Both the position numbers and the translations under genes were made by a program. Shown one piece after another: positions 53,812-63,776 of a stretch of 64,000 nt of DNA. Position 1 is the first letter of the stretch; each line of letters opens with the position of its first letter. The DNA is from Sideroxydans sp. (GTDB lineage: Bacteria; Pseudomonadota; Gammaproteobacteria; Burkholderiales; Gallionellaceae), in contig JAGXGC010000019.1 of NCBI GenBank assembly GCA_024636935.1, forward strand, positions 147,773 to 211,772. The letters are read 5' to 3'. Under the pieces are notes generated by a model. That model was not told where the DNA came from. It searched no databases and saw only the letters and a list, made by a program, of their open reading frames with translations.

Positions 53812-55703
53812 TGAGCTACCAGACAATCATTGAAGACGATATCGACATTCTGGTTGCAGGTGCGGGCCTTGGTGGCACCGGTGCGGCTTTTGAAGCAAGG
53901 TATTGGGGCCAGAACAAAAAGATCGTCGTCGCCGAAAAAGCAAACATCATGCGTTCCGGTGCAGTCGCTCAGGGCCTGTATGCGATCAACTGCTACATGG
54001 GCACTCGCTTCGGCGAGAACAATCCTGAAGACCATGTGCGCTATGCGCGTATCGACCTGATGGGCATGGTGCGTGAAGACCTCGCGTTCGACATGGCGCG
54101 TCACGTCGACTCCACCGTGCACAACTTCGAGGAATGGGGCCTGCCCATCATGCGCGACGAGAAGAAGGGTTCGTTCCTGCGTGAAGGCCGTTGGCAGATC
54201 ATGATCCACGGTGAGTCATACAAGCCTATCGTTGCCGAGGCGGCCAAGAAGTCAGCCGACAAGGTATTCAACCGCATCTGCCTGACCCATCTACTGATGG
54301 ATGAAGCCAAAGAGAACCGTGTCGCCGGTGCTGTCGGCTTCAATGTGCGCACGGGCAACTACCACGTGTTCAAGTCCAAGACTGTCATCTGTGGTGCCGG
54401 TGGCGCTTCCAACATCTTCAAGCCGCGCTCTGTCGGCGAAGGTGCCGGTCGTGTCTGGTATGCACCGTGGTCTTCGGGCTCTGCCTATGGTCTGATGATC
54501 GAAGCTGGAGCGAAGATGACCCAGATGGAGAACCGTATCGTGCTGGCGCGCTTCAAGGACGGTTACGGTCCTGTCGGCGCCTACTTCTTGCACCTCAAGA
54601 CCTACACCCAGAATGCCTATGGTGAAGAGTACGAGTCCAAGTGGTTCCCGGACTTGCAGAAGATGGTCGGCAAGGAATATCTGGATCCGGAAGTCTCGCA
54701 CCGTACGCACCGCCCTATTCCGACCTGTCTGCGTAACCACGCGATCATCAACGAGGTGAATGCCGGTCGTGGCCCGATCCACATGGTGACCATGGAAGCC
54801 TTCCAAGATCCTCATCTGGAAGAGATCGGTTGGCACAACTTCCTCGGCATGACCGTGGGTCAGGCGGTACTTTGGGCAGCGACTGACGTCGATCCGAAAT
54901 ACGAGAACCCCGAGCTGACTACCTCTGAGCCTTACGTCATGGGTTCTCACGCAACGGGTTGCGGTGCATGGTGTTCGGGTCCGGAAGATCTCTCTCCGCC
55001 TGAGTACTACTGGGGATATAACCGTATGACGACTATCGAAGGTCTGTTCGGCGCAGGTGACGCGGTAGGCGGTACACCGCACGCCTTCTCATCAGGCTCG
55101 TTCACCGAAGGGCGTCTGGCTGCCAAGGCTGCTTGCAAATACATCGACGATGGCAAGGCAGAAGGCATTCGTGTCTCTCAAGCGCAGATCGATCGTCGTA
55201 AGGAACAGATCTTCAAGCCGCTGGAAACACATCGTGTTTATAGCAACGAAGTGGTTGCCGGAACCGTCAATCCGAACTTCATCAATCCAAGACAAGGTCT
55301 TGATCGTTTGCAGAAACTGATGGATGAGTATTGCGGTGGTTTTGGTGTGAACTACATGACCAACGACAAACTCCTCAACATCGGTCTGAAAAAGATGTCC
55401 ATCTTGGGTGAGGATCTGGAAAAAGTCGCCGCTTCCGATATCCACGAGCTGCTGCGTGCATGGGAACTGAAGCATCGTTTCCTCGCTTCCGAGAGTGTGT
55501 TCCAGCATACGCTGTTCCGTGATGAGACGCGTTGGCCGGGTTACTACTACCGCGGTGATAAGATGAAGCTAGATGATGAGAACTGGCACGTACTGACAGT
55601 GTCTCGTCGCGATCCAAAGACCGGTGAGTACACGATGGAAAAAGCACCGCTCTACCACTTGGTTGGCGATGTTGAGAAAGCACCGCCGGAAGGTCACCAC
55701 TAG
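53811..55703 (+). CDS. aprA: adenylylsulfate reductase alpha subunit
   Basis: AQGLYAINCYMG, GAGDAVGGTPHAFSSGSFTEGRLAAKAA, ETRWPGYYYRGD. Confidence 0.98.
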   Translation: MSYQTIIEDDIDILVAGAGLGGTGAAFEARYWGQNKKIVVAEKANIMRSGAVAQGLYAINCYMGTRFGENNPEDHVRYARIDLMGMVREDLAFDMARHVDSTVHNFEEWGLPIMRDEKKGSFLREGRWQIMIHGESYKPIVAEAAKKSADKVFNRICLTHLLMDEAKENRVAGAVGFNVRTGNYHVFKSKTVICGAGGASNIFKPRSVGEGAGRVWYAPWSSGSAYGLMIEAGAKMTQMENRIVLARFKDGYGPVGAYFLHLKTYTQNAYGEEYESKWFPDLQKMVGKEYLDPEVSHRTHRPIPTCLRNHAIINEVNAGRGPIHMVTMEAFQDPHLEEIGWHNFLGMTVGQAVLWAATDVDPKYENPELTTSEPYVMGSHATGCGAWCSGPEDLSPPEYYWGYNRMTTIEGLFGAGDAVGGTPHAFSSGSFTEGRLAAKAACKYIDDGKAEGIRVSQAQIDRRKEQIFKPLETHRVYSNEVVAGTVNPNFINPRQGLDRLQKLMDEYCGGFGVNYMTNDKLLNIGLKKMSILGEDLEKVAASDIHELLRAWELKHRFLASESVFQHTLFRDETRWPGYYYRGDKMKLDDENWHVLTVSRRDPKTGEYTMEKAPLYHLVGDVEKAPPEGHH

Positions 55704-55784
55704 GCGATTGCAGGCTTGATTTCCGGTTTTTGTAAAATCAGGCTTACGCAAATATATTTGCGATGACTTGGTAGTACATTAATA

Positions 55785-55820
55785 AGAGGACCGGCATATT
55801 CCATGTTGGTCCTCTTTTTA
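55785..55820 (+). terminator. rho-independent terminator of sat-aprMBA
   Basis: AGAGGACC-N15-GGTCCTCTTTTTATC. Confidence 0.88.
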
Positions 55821-55845
55821 TCTCTTTCGCAAAAATGGAGTTGGG

Positions 55846-56199
55846 TTGATGAATATCATTGATAAGACAGATGAAGAAATATTGGAGATCGCACATCCAA
55901 TGTGGGCGGATCTGGTGAAATACTCGAATGAAGGCAACTACGGTGCTTTCACTCGCAATTTTTCGAGTACTTTTATTGCGGGTGCAAATGAAGTTGAAAT
56001 GGGTAAGCAGTTTGCTCGAAGCGAACTGGCAAAGAACCTGACAGCTGACTATGAGTATCTTGGCATCATAAGACGCGGCGAATATGTCACCGTGCTATAC
56101 AAACAGAGAAGCTCGAAGAAATCTGGCGAATGGCTGGGAAGACTGGTGCTGGGCTATGAGAAGGACAAAGTGAAGATATTTGGTGCCACGCTGTTTTAA
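55846..56199 (+). CDS. conserved hypothetical, SnoaL-like fold suspected
   Basis: 117 aa, upstream purine-rich SD, intact ORF; family guess weak. Confidence 0.55.
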   Translation: MMNIIDKTDEEILEIAHPMWADLVKYSNEGNYGAFTRNFSSTFIAGANEVEMGKQFARSELAKNLTADYEYLGIIRRGEYVTVLYKQRSSKKSGEWLGRLVLGYEKDKVKIFGATLF

Positions 56200-56214
56200 A
56201 AAGGTCGATTAGCG

Positions 56215-56724
56215 ATGTCAGATACGATTGAAGACGGAAGGTTCGTTGAACTGAATTACAAGGTCATCGATAACAAGACCGGCGATGTACTGGTCACGGT
56301 GGAGTATCCGCTGGGTTATGTGCATGGCGTGAATGATGTGATGTCTGAAGATGTGACCAAAGACCTATATGGTAAAAAAGTCGGCGACATCATCGAAGTG
56401 GAGATCGACACGAAGCAGCTATACGGCGAGAGAGATGAGTCACTGGTATTCACCGATCGCATAGAGAACGTCCCGGAAGAATATCGGGAGATCGGCATGA
56501 CCATCACCATGGAAAATGAAAAAGGTGAGCCCAAGAACTTCATCGTCACCCGATTCGATGACAAGACATTGACTGTCGACGGCAATAACCCGCTCTGCGG
56601 CAGAGAGGTCACCTTCATGCTGGAAGTCTTATCCATACGCGAAGCCAGCGAGGAAGAGATCGAGCTTGGCGGCGCGGTCGGCGCCGATCCTGATCTGAAC
56701 GAGATACTCGAACGGGCACAATGA
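56215..56724 (+). CDS. FKBP-type peptidyl-prolyl isomerase, SlyD-like
   Basis: FVELNYKVIDNKTGDVL...GYVHGVNDVM...LYGERDESLV...NNPLCGREVTFMLEVLSIREAS. Confidence 0.88.
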   Translation: MSDTIEDGRFVELNYKVIDNKTGDVLVTVEYPLGYVHGVNDVMSEDVTKDLYGKKVGDIIEVEIDTKQLYGERDESLVFTDRIENVPEEYREIGMTITMENEKGEPKNFIVTRFDDKTLTVDGNNPLCGREVTFMLEVLSIREASEEEIELGGAVGADPDLNEILERAQ

Positions 56725-57761
56725 AGCTCTCGACCAATTACATCATCTATCCCGAGAACAAGGCACTGGAACGCGCCATTGCGAATTCACTGGGGTTGTT
56801 GAGTGAAGAAGTGGCCGCAGCGGCCATGCCGGATAGACAAGTCGCCGTCGCGGATAACTTTCGTTACACACGCGGAAATTATGAGCAGCACCGTTTCAGT
56901 TCCAGGATATTTGAAAGTTTGCGCGAGGCGCTTGAGGCATCGCTGAATGACACCCCTGCTTCCGAGGCAGGTCGAGACCGGGCTGAGACACAAAACAAAC
57001 TCGGCAACATCCTTGCCGCAATGGGACAGCAGCGCAGGGATGCTGCATTGTTTGAAAAGGCCATTCAGTGTTTTGGTAATGCCTTGGAGGAATTCAAACA
57101 GGAAGATTCGCCATTGGAATGGGCTGCCACGCAATACAACCTCGGTACAGCCAATCAGGCATTGGGCCGCTTGCTTGAGACAACCAATCCCCTAAAGATC
57201 GCGGTAGATGCCTATACCGATGCCTTGCTGGTTTGGACGCGCGCTGAGTATCCGGAAGACTGGATGAATGCCATGCATCAACTGGGAGCGACTTTACATA
57301 CCTACGGCAAACTCCTTAAAGGTAACCGTCAACTTCAAAAGTCCGTGGTCGCCTATAAGAATGCGCTGGCCGCACTCGACGCCGATGACTACGCATTAGA
57401 ACTGACTGCCACCCATAACAATCGGGCTGTCGTTTTGCATCATCTTGGTGAGTCGGAAGAGAATTCTGATCGCTTAAAAGAAGCGGTCAATTCATACGAA
57501 AAAGCTTTGACAGTCAGTATGGAGCAGCAGTTACCCATCCATGTGTCAGTCATCTGTCGCGTGAACAAAGCGACCGCACAGAACGTACTGGCTCAAATGA
57601 CCAACGATGCTGCACTCGCAGAAGAGATCGCGGATGAATTCGAAGTGATCACGGAATGCTTCCCTCACGCACTACAGCCGCTCTGTTTGAAGCATTGCCA
57701 AGAACAACTGAAACTGGCGCAGTCGCAACTCACCGCGCTTAGCAGCCAGAGCGAGGTGTGA
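56721..57761 (+). CDS. tetratricopeptide repeat protein
   Basis: Repeats such as LGNILAAMGQQRRDAALFEKAIQCFGNALEEF and YNLGTANQALGRLL...; ATGA overlap with the upstream gene. Confidence 0.82.
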   Translation: MKLSTNYIIYPENKALERAIANSLGLLSEEVAAAAMPDRQVAVADNFRYTRGNYEQHRFSSRIFESLREALEASLNDTPASEAGRDRAETQNKLGNILAAMGQQRRDAALFEKAIQCFGNALEEFKQEDSPLEWAATQYNLGTANQALGRLLETTNPLKIAVDAYTDALLVWTRAEYPEDWMNAMHQLGATLHTYGKLLKGNRQLQKSVVAYKNALAALDADDYALELTATHNNRAVVLHHLGESEENSDRLKEAVNSYEKALTVSMEQQLPIHVSVICRVNKATAQNVLAQMTNDAALAEEIADEFEVITECFPHALQPLCLKHCQEQLKLAQSQLTALSSQSEV

Positions 57762-57769
57762 AGGATGAA

Positions 57770-58186
57770 TCAAACCCGCTCGGAAAGTTTGTTTTCTACC
57801 TCAAGAAATGAACCCGTATCCGCAAGGAAACGGATCGTTCGGGCGCCGAATCCGACTTCCGGACTTGATTCACCTTTATCAACAGATAAGGTCAACGCTA
57901 CGCCCAATCTTGGAGATAGATTGTGGCTTTTACAGACTTCAACGATCTTTTCTTTAATGGGTTCCAGTTGCTTGACGAGACTGTCTGACAACGCGAATAC
58001 GTCCACCTCTCCAACAAGGGTCTCCGTGGATAACTCCCAAGAGCTGATGACGGGTTTATCCAAACCGCTGTATGCACCCGCAGCATTGACCGAGGTGGCT
58101 TCTATCCCAAGAATACGAGTGATGTCGTCGGGGTTGAAATGGTAACCAAGCAATGCAAAGTAAGCCCGTCCTTTATTCGATGCCAC
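57770..58186 (-). CDS. DUF4279-like protein (GTG start proposed)
   Basis: VASNKGRAYFALLGYHFNPDDITRILGIEATSVNAAG...LDKPVISSWELSTETLVGEVDVFALSDSLVKQL; no internal ATG. Confidence 0.72.
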   Translation of the reverse strand: MASNKGRAYFALLGYHFNPDDITRILGIEATSVNAAGAYSGLDKPVISSWELSTETLVGEVDVFALSDSLVKQLEPIKEKIVEVCKSHNLSPRLGVALTLSVDKGESSPEVGFGARTIRFLADTGSFLEVENKLSERV

Positions 58187-58247
58187 GATGTTTTCCTCGT
58201 CGATGATTTTCTTCGTCCGAGTATAACTTACAGAACGAGGTGCGCTG

Positions 58248-58664
58248 TTGCCGACTGAAGCCACACAAGAAAAGAAACGAGATCCCAACGACCCCTGCCT
58301 ATTCTGCAAGGATCCACGCGGGGTATCGATACTGCATGAACTTGCTTTCAGCGCGCGTGACTCCTACCCAACGAGTCCGGGACACACGCTGGTCATCCCG
58401 CGCCGGCATGTCGCCAGCTTCTTCGAGCTGACAGCGGAAGAAGTGGCTACCTGCATGCACCTCATTCAAGAAGAAAAGAAACTCATAGATAAGGAATTCA
58501 GTCCGGACGGCTACAACATCGGCGTCAATGTCGGATCTGCAGCCGGGCAAAGCATCTTGCATGTGCATATACACATCATCCCCCGCTACAAAGGGGACGT
58601 TGAAAACCCACAGGGCGGCGTGCGGCATGTGATACCCCAGAAAGCACATTACACGCGCAAATAG
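58248..58664 (+). CDS. HIT-family (histidine triad) hydrolase; TTG start
   Basis: CLFCKDP, SPGHTLVIPRRHVASFFEL, ILHVHIHIIPRYKGDV (HxHxH). Confidence 0.93.
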   Translation: MPTEATQEKKRDPNDPCLFCKDPRGVSILHELAFSARDSYPTSPGHTLVIPRRHVASFFELTAEEVATCMHLIQEEKKLIDKEFSPDGYNIGVNVGSAAGQSILHVHIHIIPRYKGDVENPQGGVRHVIPQKAHYTRK

Positions 58665-58751
58665 ACAGTTTAACGGCCAGTCGGGAGGGGCTTACTACGA
58701 TATACCTCCCCTTTCGAGCAACAGTTTTATACAACCAAAGGAGATAGGATC

Positions 58752-58922
58752 ATGAGTGAAGAAAAGAAGCCTTTTTGCCGCCCCAAGATTCCAGATGGCC
58801 ACGCATTCCGCGTAACGACCCGTCAGAAAGAGATCGTACCGGGGCAGTTCTTTGTAGGCTATGAAACCACCTGGGAACCACAACAGAAAGTAGTGCCTTA
58901 CACCACTCCCAAGAGGCCATAA
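58752..58922 (+). CDS. 56-aa small protein of unknown function
   Basis: MSEEKKPFCRPKIPDGHAFRVTTRQKEIVPGQFFVGYETTWEPQQKVVPYTTPKRP; SD AAGGAG upstream, terminator downstream; below ORF-track length cutoff. Confidence 0.7.
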   Translation: MSEEKKPFCRPKIPDGHAFRVTTRQKEIVPGQFFVGYETTWEPQQKVVPYTTPKRP

Positions 58923-58942
58923 ATTAATCAGAAATAAAAATT

Positions 58943-58972
58943 AGCCGCGCGAGCCAGAACGGTCGCGCGGCT
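58943..58972 (+). terminator. stem-loop downstream of the 56-aa ORF
   Basis: AGCCGCGCGA GCCAGAACGG TCGCGCGGCT: perfect 10-bp stem. Confidence 0.7.
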
Positions 58973-59156
58973 TCTAGTTGTCAGATTTATTAAGTGATGC
59001 GCACTTTTTTATTGCTACCGCCATCAGTTTCGATTCGATACTCACGACATGACCGCCAAGAACAGCAATGGCAGTCAGTACAAATTGGGCGGACTACCTC
59101 GCACTCCGTTAAGATAGTACCCGTAGCGAATCCCCGTCTCAAATTGAAAGGTTGCA

Positions 59157-59540
59157 ATGGCAGTCAGAAATGCACCTGAAGAATCGCGTGAGGTCACCCT
59201 GCGCCGCTGGAGCGTGATGGAGATCACCACCAAGAAAGGCACATCCAGCCGCCATGTACATGGACACGACGTCACCAACAACTTCGCCCGCACCTCCAGC
59301 GCCATCAGTGAATTCGACGCCCATAACATGACCGTCAGCACCCGCAGCGGCAGGCTCTATAAACTCGTCGGTCTGCCCGGCAACTACCCCGCCGGTAAAC
59401 CCGCATGGGATGCCTGGTGCAGCAGTAACAATATCGGCGCACAAGTTGACGTCACCGACGATTACCTAAACATCGATAAACTCGCCACCCTTGGCTTCGA
59501 CCGCCTTACGCGCGCAGCAATGCGTGAGGGAAATTCCTGA
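59157..59540 (+). CDS. hypothetical protein
   Basis: 127 aa ORF, MAVRNAPEESREVTLRRWSVMEITTKKGTSSRHVHGHDV... Confidence 0.65.
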   Translation: MAVRNAPEESREVTLRRWSVMEITTKKGTSSRHVHGHDVTNNFARTSSAISEFDAHNMTVSTRSGRLYKLVGLPGNYPAGKPAWDAWCSSNNIGAQVDVTDDYLNIDKLATLGFDRLTRAAMREGNS

Positions 59541-59747
59541 GGGCCGCAAACGGCCATACATTAAGATTGGTGAAGCAGCTTGAGCGGCTGCATCTCGGCC
59601 ATAGCAGACGCTGATGGATCGCTGAAAAGGGAGTCTTTTAGTTCTAGGGGGATGACCGCTACTCGCTCAACAGCGGCCGTTCAAAACTACGAGTTCGCTG
59701 GTGATCGACAGTCTCTTGCTAACCCATAGCGGTCATAAGACTTAGCC

Positions 59748-60119
59748 TTAATTACCGTTAGTGTTTAAGAAATTTTTCAATTCCCTTGTGCGTTCAAGAG
59801 TCAGATAAACTTTGTGATTTGTAGCTATGAGTCCTCCAAGAGAGCCACTTTCACCAGAGTTTTGGTATGCGAGCGCCGTATCAGCATCGCGGAATTGAAT
59901 CCACGCACGTTGAGCCTCTTTTAGCTTTGCTTTGCCATCTTGATTCATTTTTGCCAATAACGCTCTGTATGCCTCGTTAAGCGTTTTATCAGCATTGTCG
60001 AACTTTTCTACAGCGCACCCCATATCCTCATGGCGTGCATCAGGTTTCTTGCAATCACCTTCGGCCCATGCAAATGAAGGCAGAGTAATGAGGAAAACCA
60101 AGGTAATCAAAAGGCGCAT
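59748..60119 (-). CDS. lysozyme inhibitor LprI-like (DUF1311) secreted protein
   Basis: Signal peptide MRLLITLVFLITLPSFAWAEG; DKTLNEAYRALLAKMNQDGKAKLKEAQRAWIQFRDADTAL; SD AAAGGGAG. Confidence 0.88.
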   Translation of the reverse strand: MRLLITLVFLITLPSFAWAEGDCKKPDARHEDMGCAVEKFDNADKTLNEAYRALLAKMNQDGKAKLKEAQRAWIQFRDADTALAYQNSGESGSLGGLIATNHKVYLTLERTRELKNFLNTNGN

Positions 60120-60181
60120 TAGCAGGCTCCCTTTCATACATTTATAAGGCCATCTTGAATGACCGTTGTTGGCCGATCCAA

Positions 60182-60281
60182 GTCCTGAGAATATCTTACC
60201 TTCGAGCGTCCGCTCCCAAGTGAATTTCAGACATCCGTTTTTCATTTAGACACCAGACCCTGGTTAACCAAAATCGGTCAT
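60182..60281. repeat. dispersed intergenic repeat, copy 1
   Basis: gtcctgagaatatcttaccttcgagcgtccgctcccaagtgaatttcagacatccgtttttcatttagacaccagaccctggttaacc; ~90% identical to 63777-63876 by eye. Confidence 0.9.
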
Positions 60282-60727
60282 TAGCCACCTTCGCCCTCGA
60301 TACAATAGAAGACGGAACGGTTAATGTCATTCTGATCAGAAGCCAGCACGGGTGATTTGCCATCTCTTGATTTCTGAGACTCTCTAAAAGCTGTGCCAAA
60401 CTTTGATGTAATAACTTTCCTGGCCTTGGCTAATGGCACATCGAATATCACTCCGTGGAGGTCTTGGGTTCCAGGAACAACTAGTTCCACGACAGGAAGC
60501 CCAAACATCGAATCCTTTACGTGGAAAAAATACAGCCCATTTTCTTCCTTATAAGGTTTGAGTGACCTCTCAATGAAGTATGAATGAGGTCGATTTCTGG
60601 TGGGCTCATCGTAATAAAACTTATCAAACTGGCAAGTTGCCACATTTTCAAACAACTTATCCAAGCTGGCTGCTGCCCCAGCTCCTGAGTACAAAAGAAT
60701 GGAAAACAGTAGCAAGTGCAATTTCAT
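60281..60727 (-). CDS. hypothetical secreted protein
   Basis: 148 aa with signal peptide MKLHLLLFSILLYSGAGAAA. Confidence 0.7.
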   Translation of the reverse strand: MKLHLLLFSILLYSGAGAAASLDKLFENVATCQFDKFYYDEPTRNRPHSYFIERSLKPYKEENGLYFFHVKDSMFGLPVVELVVPGTQDLHGVIFDVPLAKARKVITSKFGTAFRESQKSRDGKSPVLASDQNDINRSVFYCIEGEGG

Positions 60728-60910
60728 AAATCCCCTCTGGTAGCTCATGTGCTCAATGATAGCGAGCGTCTCTTAATGGCCGCGATATGCCCGGCTGCCT
60801 TCACTAACAAGAATGTCTCATTCTCTTTCAATTGCTGCCTTCTGTATAAGTGTGCAAGTCAGACCAAGACCGAAGTTTTACACTCATGTCCCACATTCCA
60901 ACAATTATCG

Positions 60911-63676
60911 TCAACATTGAATAGCCTCTTGCTCCTTCGGCGGAGCAGGCGAAAAATAGCTAGCCGCAATAATCAGCAATGCGATACCAATCAGAGACAC
61001 CGTCCATAGCATCGTTCCTTTGTTCGACAGATCTACCATCATCAGCTTAACGCCAACAATGGCCAGCAGGCCGAAGCCATTGAACCAAAGTGTGCGTTGT
61101 TTTTGCTGAGACGCATACACCATCAAACTCATCGCAATGGCTGTCCACAACAAAGAGAGGCTTGCTTGCAACATCGAGGAAGCGATCAGCGTTGGTGCAT
61201 CGAATGCTATGCCGCCCCAATGATGAGTAAGGCGCGCGGCTTCCGTGCTGACCCATAGGAAAGCGATACCGTACAAGGCTGGTAGCAACTGAGTCTGCGC
61301 AATGCGCAACCATTTCCAAACAGCATACATCGCCAGCAGTTGCATCAAGTCGAACGGATTTAGCACGGGCACATAGGGCAGTACACTGCCACCACCGGAA
61401 AAATTTAAGTTGCCATAAGCCAGCCACAACGACAACAGCAATACGACAGGGGCTTGCAAGGTATCAAGATAGAGTGCGCTATGTTTCGCAAACGGCCATC
61501 GCTCCATGCGCAAGCCACGCAACGAGATCAGGATACCCATCACAGCCGATGCGCCCCACGCTAACCATGTCCACAACGTATTGCCCGGCACGAGTTGATC
61601 CGCTATCCAAGCAAGTTCGCTTCCTGCCAGCATGAGCAAGAACCAGTACCCCAAAGCATGGCGTAGCTCGTAGAAGGCTGGGACTGCATCACGCTCATGC
61701 CTATAAAGCAGACCGTATTCCACCAACAAAGCTAACGGTATTAGTAGCGACATGATTCCCGACAAAGCATGACCATACTTTCCATGAGTGTCGAATGCTG
61801 CGAAAAAGATAACGAACAAGAGCAAGGCGGAAGGTTGGCGCATGGAATTCCACTTCTGCCGCGTGCCCAGCCATTCCAAGAACACAAAACTGAGCACAAA
61901 TAAGCCTAGCTCTTCAGGAATTTTGTACGCATAGGGAGCGAAGTGCTCGATCTCGACGAAGCCACTAATAAACCACCAAAGCATTCCCCAATACAGGAAT
62001 GGTCGTGCGAATGCAGCAGTGTTGAGCTGCGCCGCAAAAGCCACTGTACTCTCAGTGCTGGCAGGTGCGGTCGCTGTGCGATGCAACAGCAAGGCACTGG
62101 CAAAAGCCGAAGTCACCACGATCAAGCAGCCTACATACAAATCGTTAAAGACTGGCATGGCGCGATTTAGTTCATGGATATGTGCGAAGAAATAGACCCC
62201 AGCCAAAACCTGTAACGCCGAGCCGGAAAGCCGCGCCAGAAAACGATCTTGCTTCACCCCCAGATACAACACGCCAAATCCTTCCAGTGTCCAGAACGCA
62301 GCGGTGAGTTGCGCATTGAATGCCAACGGAATCGCCAAGGTAAAGAAACCGATGGCAATTCCCATCAGACTCTTTTCTAACCACACAGTTTCTGCGTTCG
62401 GCTTGCGATTGATGAGCCACCACAGCAGCAGATAATAGAACCCGACGGCACAGGCATTCCACGCCAACGTCATGCTCTGCCCCAGCAGTAAATGATTTTG
62501 CAAAGCGGCAGCAGCAAGCGGCGTTCCATACAACAACATACCCTCGCTCCAACTGAGGCGGCCAGGCGCATTAAACAGATTGAACAATACGGGCGTGGCG
62601 GAATAGAGCAGGAAGAACAGAATCAGGAACGTTTCCGACACTGGAAAGTCACTCGACTGGTAGGAACGGAAGGCCCATCCCATGCCGATCACCAACGTAA
62701 AAATGAAGCCAGACATATTGAGTTCACGCCAGCCTTTGAACCAATTCACGCTGATGATGAACAGATTGAGCAGCAGGAAATAACTGAACAGTGTGATTTG
62801 ACTGCCGCCCGAATTGGCTGCCAACACTGGCGACAGGAATGCGCCGGAGATACCCAGCATCGCGAGAGAACGTGCATCCTGACGCGCCGCCAGCAATACG
62901 CACGTAACACCTATCACCGTAAAGAGAATGAATGCCAGCGTCTCGCCAATGATCTGGTATCGCGCCAACATGAAATACACCAGCAGGTACAGGATAGCGA
63001 TACCACCACCCTGCATCGCCTGACCGAACATGCGATGTTCAGATCGTTGCGCACGTTGATACCCGAAAATGCTCATGGCAATTGCCGCAAGCGCCCCCAG
63101 CATCAAGCGCACAGAAATGGGGAATAGCCCCATTTCCACCACCAACTTCAATCCCGATGCGATACCGAAGAACAAAATGATCACGCCAATTTTGGCGAGG
63201 ATATTGCCCTTGAATAATTTCGACAGCCACTCGTTCTCTGCAAGCGCATTGCTCACCCACTCCAGTTCAGACTGCCCCCTAGACATGGATCGTGTTGCAT
63301 TCGGTCTAACGGGACGACTGAAGTCAGAATCGGCAGGTAACTTGGAGAGTTCAGGATTGATAACCTTGGGAACTGGATGAATTTCTGCCACCTTATCCGA
63401 CACAACAGGTGCTAACGGCTCGACCACGGGCGCAGGTTTCCCTTCAACTATCGACTGTTGCGCAGCTTTTTGAAGCGCCACAAGTTGTGCGCTGAGTTTG
63501 CGCACTTGTTTTTCTAGCGCGTCCACGCGCCCTTCAAGCGGATTGCTACGATTTCGCCGCAGTTCACCATACATAATCCCTGATGCCAGCCCTAAGAGAC
63601 CACCAACAAGCGCTCCACTTCCAGAGCCGCTAATACCGCCAATGAACAAACCAGCGATTAGTCCGATGAACCACAT
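60911..63676 (-). CDS. DUF2339-like large polytopic membrane protein
   Basis: ~920 aa, >20 hydrophobic segments, N-terminal coiled coil VDALEKQVRKLSAQL; AAAGGAGG SD. Confidence 0.85.
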   Translation of the reverse strand: MWFIGLIAGLFIGGISGSGSGALVGGLLGLASGIMYGELRRNRSNPLEGRVDALEKQVRKLSAQLVALQKAAQQSIVEGKPAPVVEPLAPVVSDKVAEIHPVPKVINPELSKLPADSDFSRPVRPNATRSMSRGQSELEWVSNALAENEWLSKLFKGNILAKIGVIILFFGIASGLKLVVEMGLFPISVRLMLGALAAIAMSIFGYQRAQRSEHRMFGQAMQGGGIAILYLLVYFMLARYQIIGETLAFILFTVIGVTCVLLAARQDARSLAMLGISGAFLSPVLAANSGGSQITLFSYFLLLNLFIISVNWFKGWRELNMSGFIFTLVIGMGWAFRSYQSSDFPVSETFLILFFLLYSATPVLFNLFNAPGRLSWSEGMLLYGTPLAAAALQNHLLLGQSMTLAWNACAVGFYYLLLWWLINRKPNAETVWLEKSLMGIAIGFFTLAIPLAFNAQLTAAFWTLEGFGVLYLGVKQDRFLARLSGSALQVLAGVYFFAHIHELNRAMPVFNDLYVGCLIVVTSAFASALLLHRTATAPASTESTVAFAAQLNTAAFARPFLYWGMLWWFISGFVEIEHFAPYAYKIPEELGLFVLSFVFLEWLGTRQKWNSMRQPSALLLFVIFFAAFDTHGKYGHALSGIMSLLIPLALLVEYGLLYRHERDAVPAFYELRHALGYWFLLMLAGSELAWIADQLVPGNTLWTWLAWGASAVMGILISLRGLRMERWPFAKHSALYLDTLQAPVVLLLSLWLAYGNLNFSGGGSVLPYVPVLNPFDLMQLLAMYAVWKWLRIAQTQLLPALYGIAFLWVSTEAARLTHHWGGIAFDAPTLIASSMLQASLSLLWTAIAMSLMVYASQQKQRTLWFNGFGLLAIVGVKLMMVDLSNKGTMLWTVSLIGIALLIIAASYFSPAPPKEQEAIQC

Positions 63677-63776
63677 GACGCCTCCTTTGTTGCTTCTCAA
63701 TTACCCAACGATGTATTCATCAAGACAAATAAAACTTGAACTCTGACATTGCTTGGTCACAACTTCACCAATCTAC

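Noticed and set aside
58695-58883. 62-aa minus-strand ORF
   Set aside because: Opposes the better supported 56-aa ORF with SD on the plus strand.
59064-59167. gcaatggcagtcag occurring twice (59064 and 59154)
   Set aside because: 14-bp direct repeat only; could be chance or a minor local duplication at the start of a hypothetical gene.
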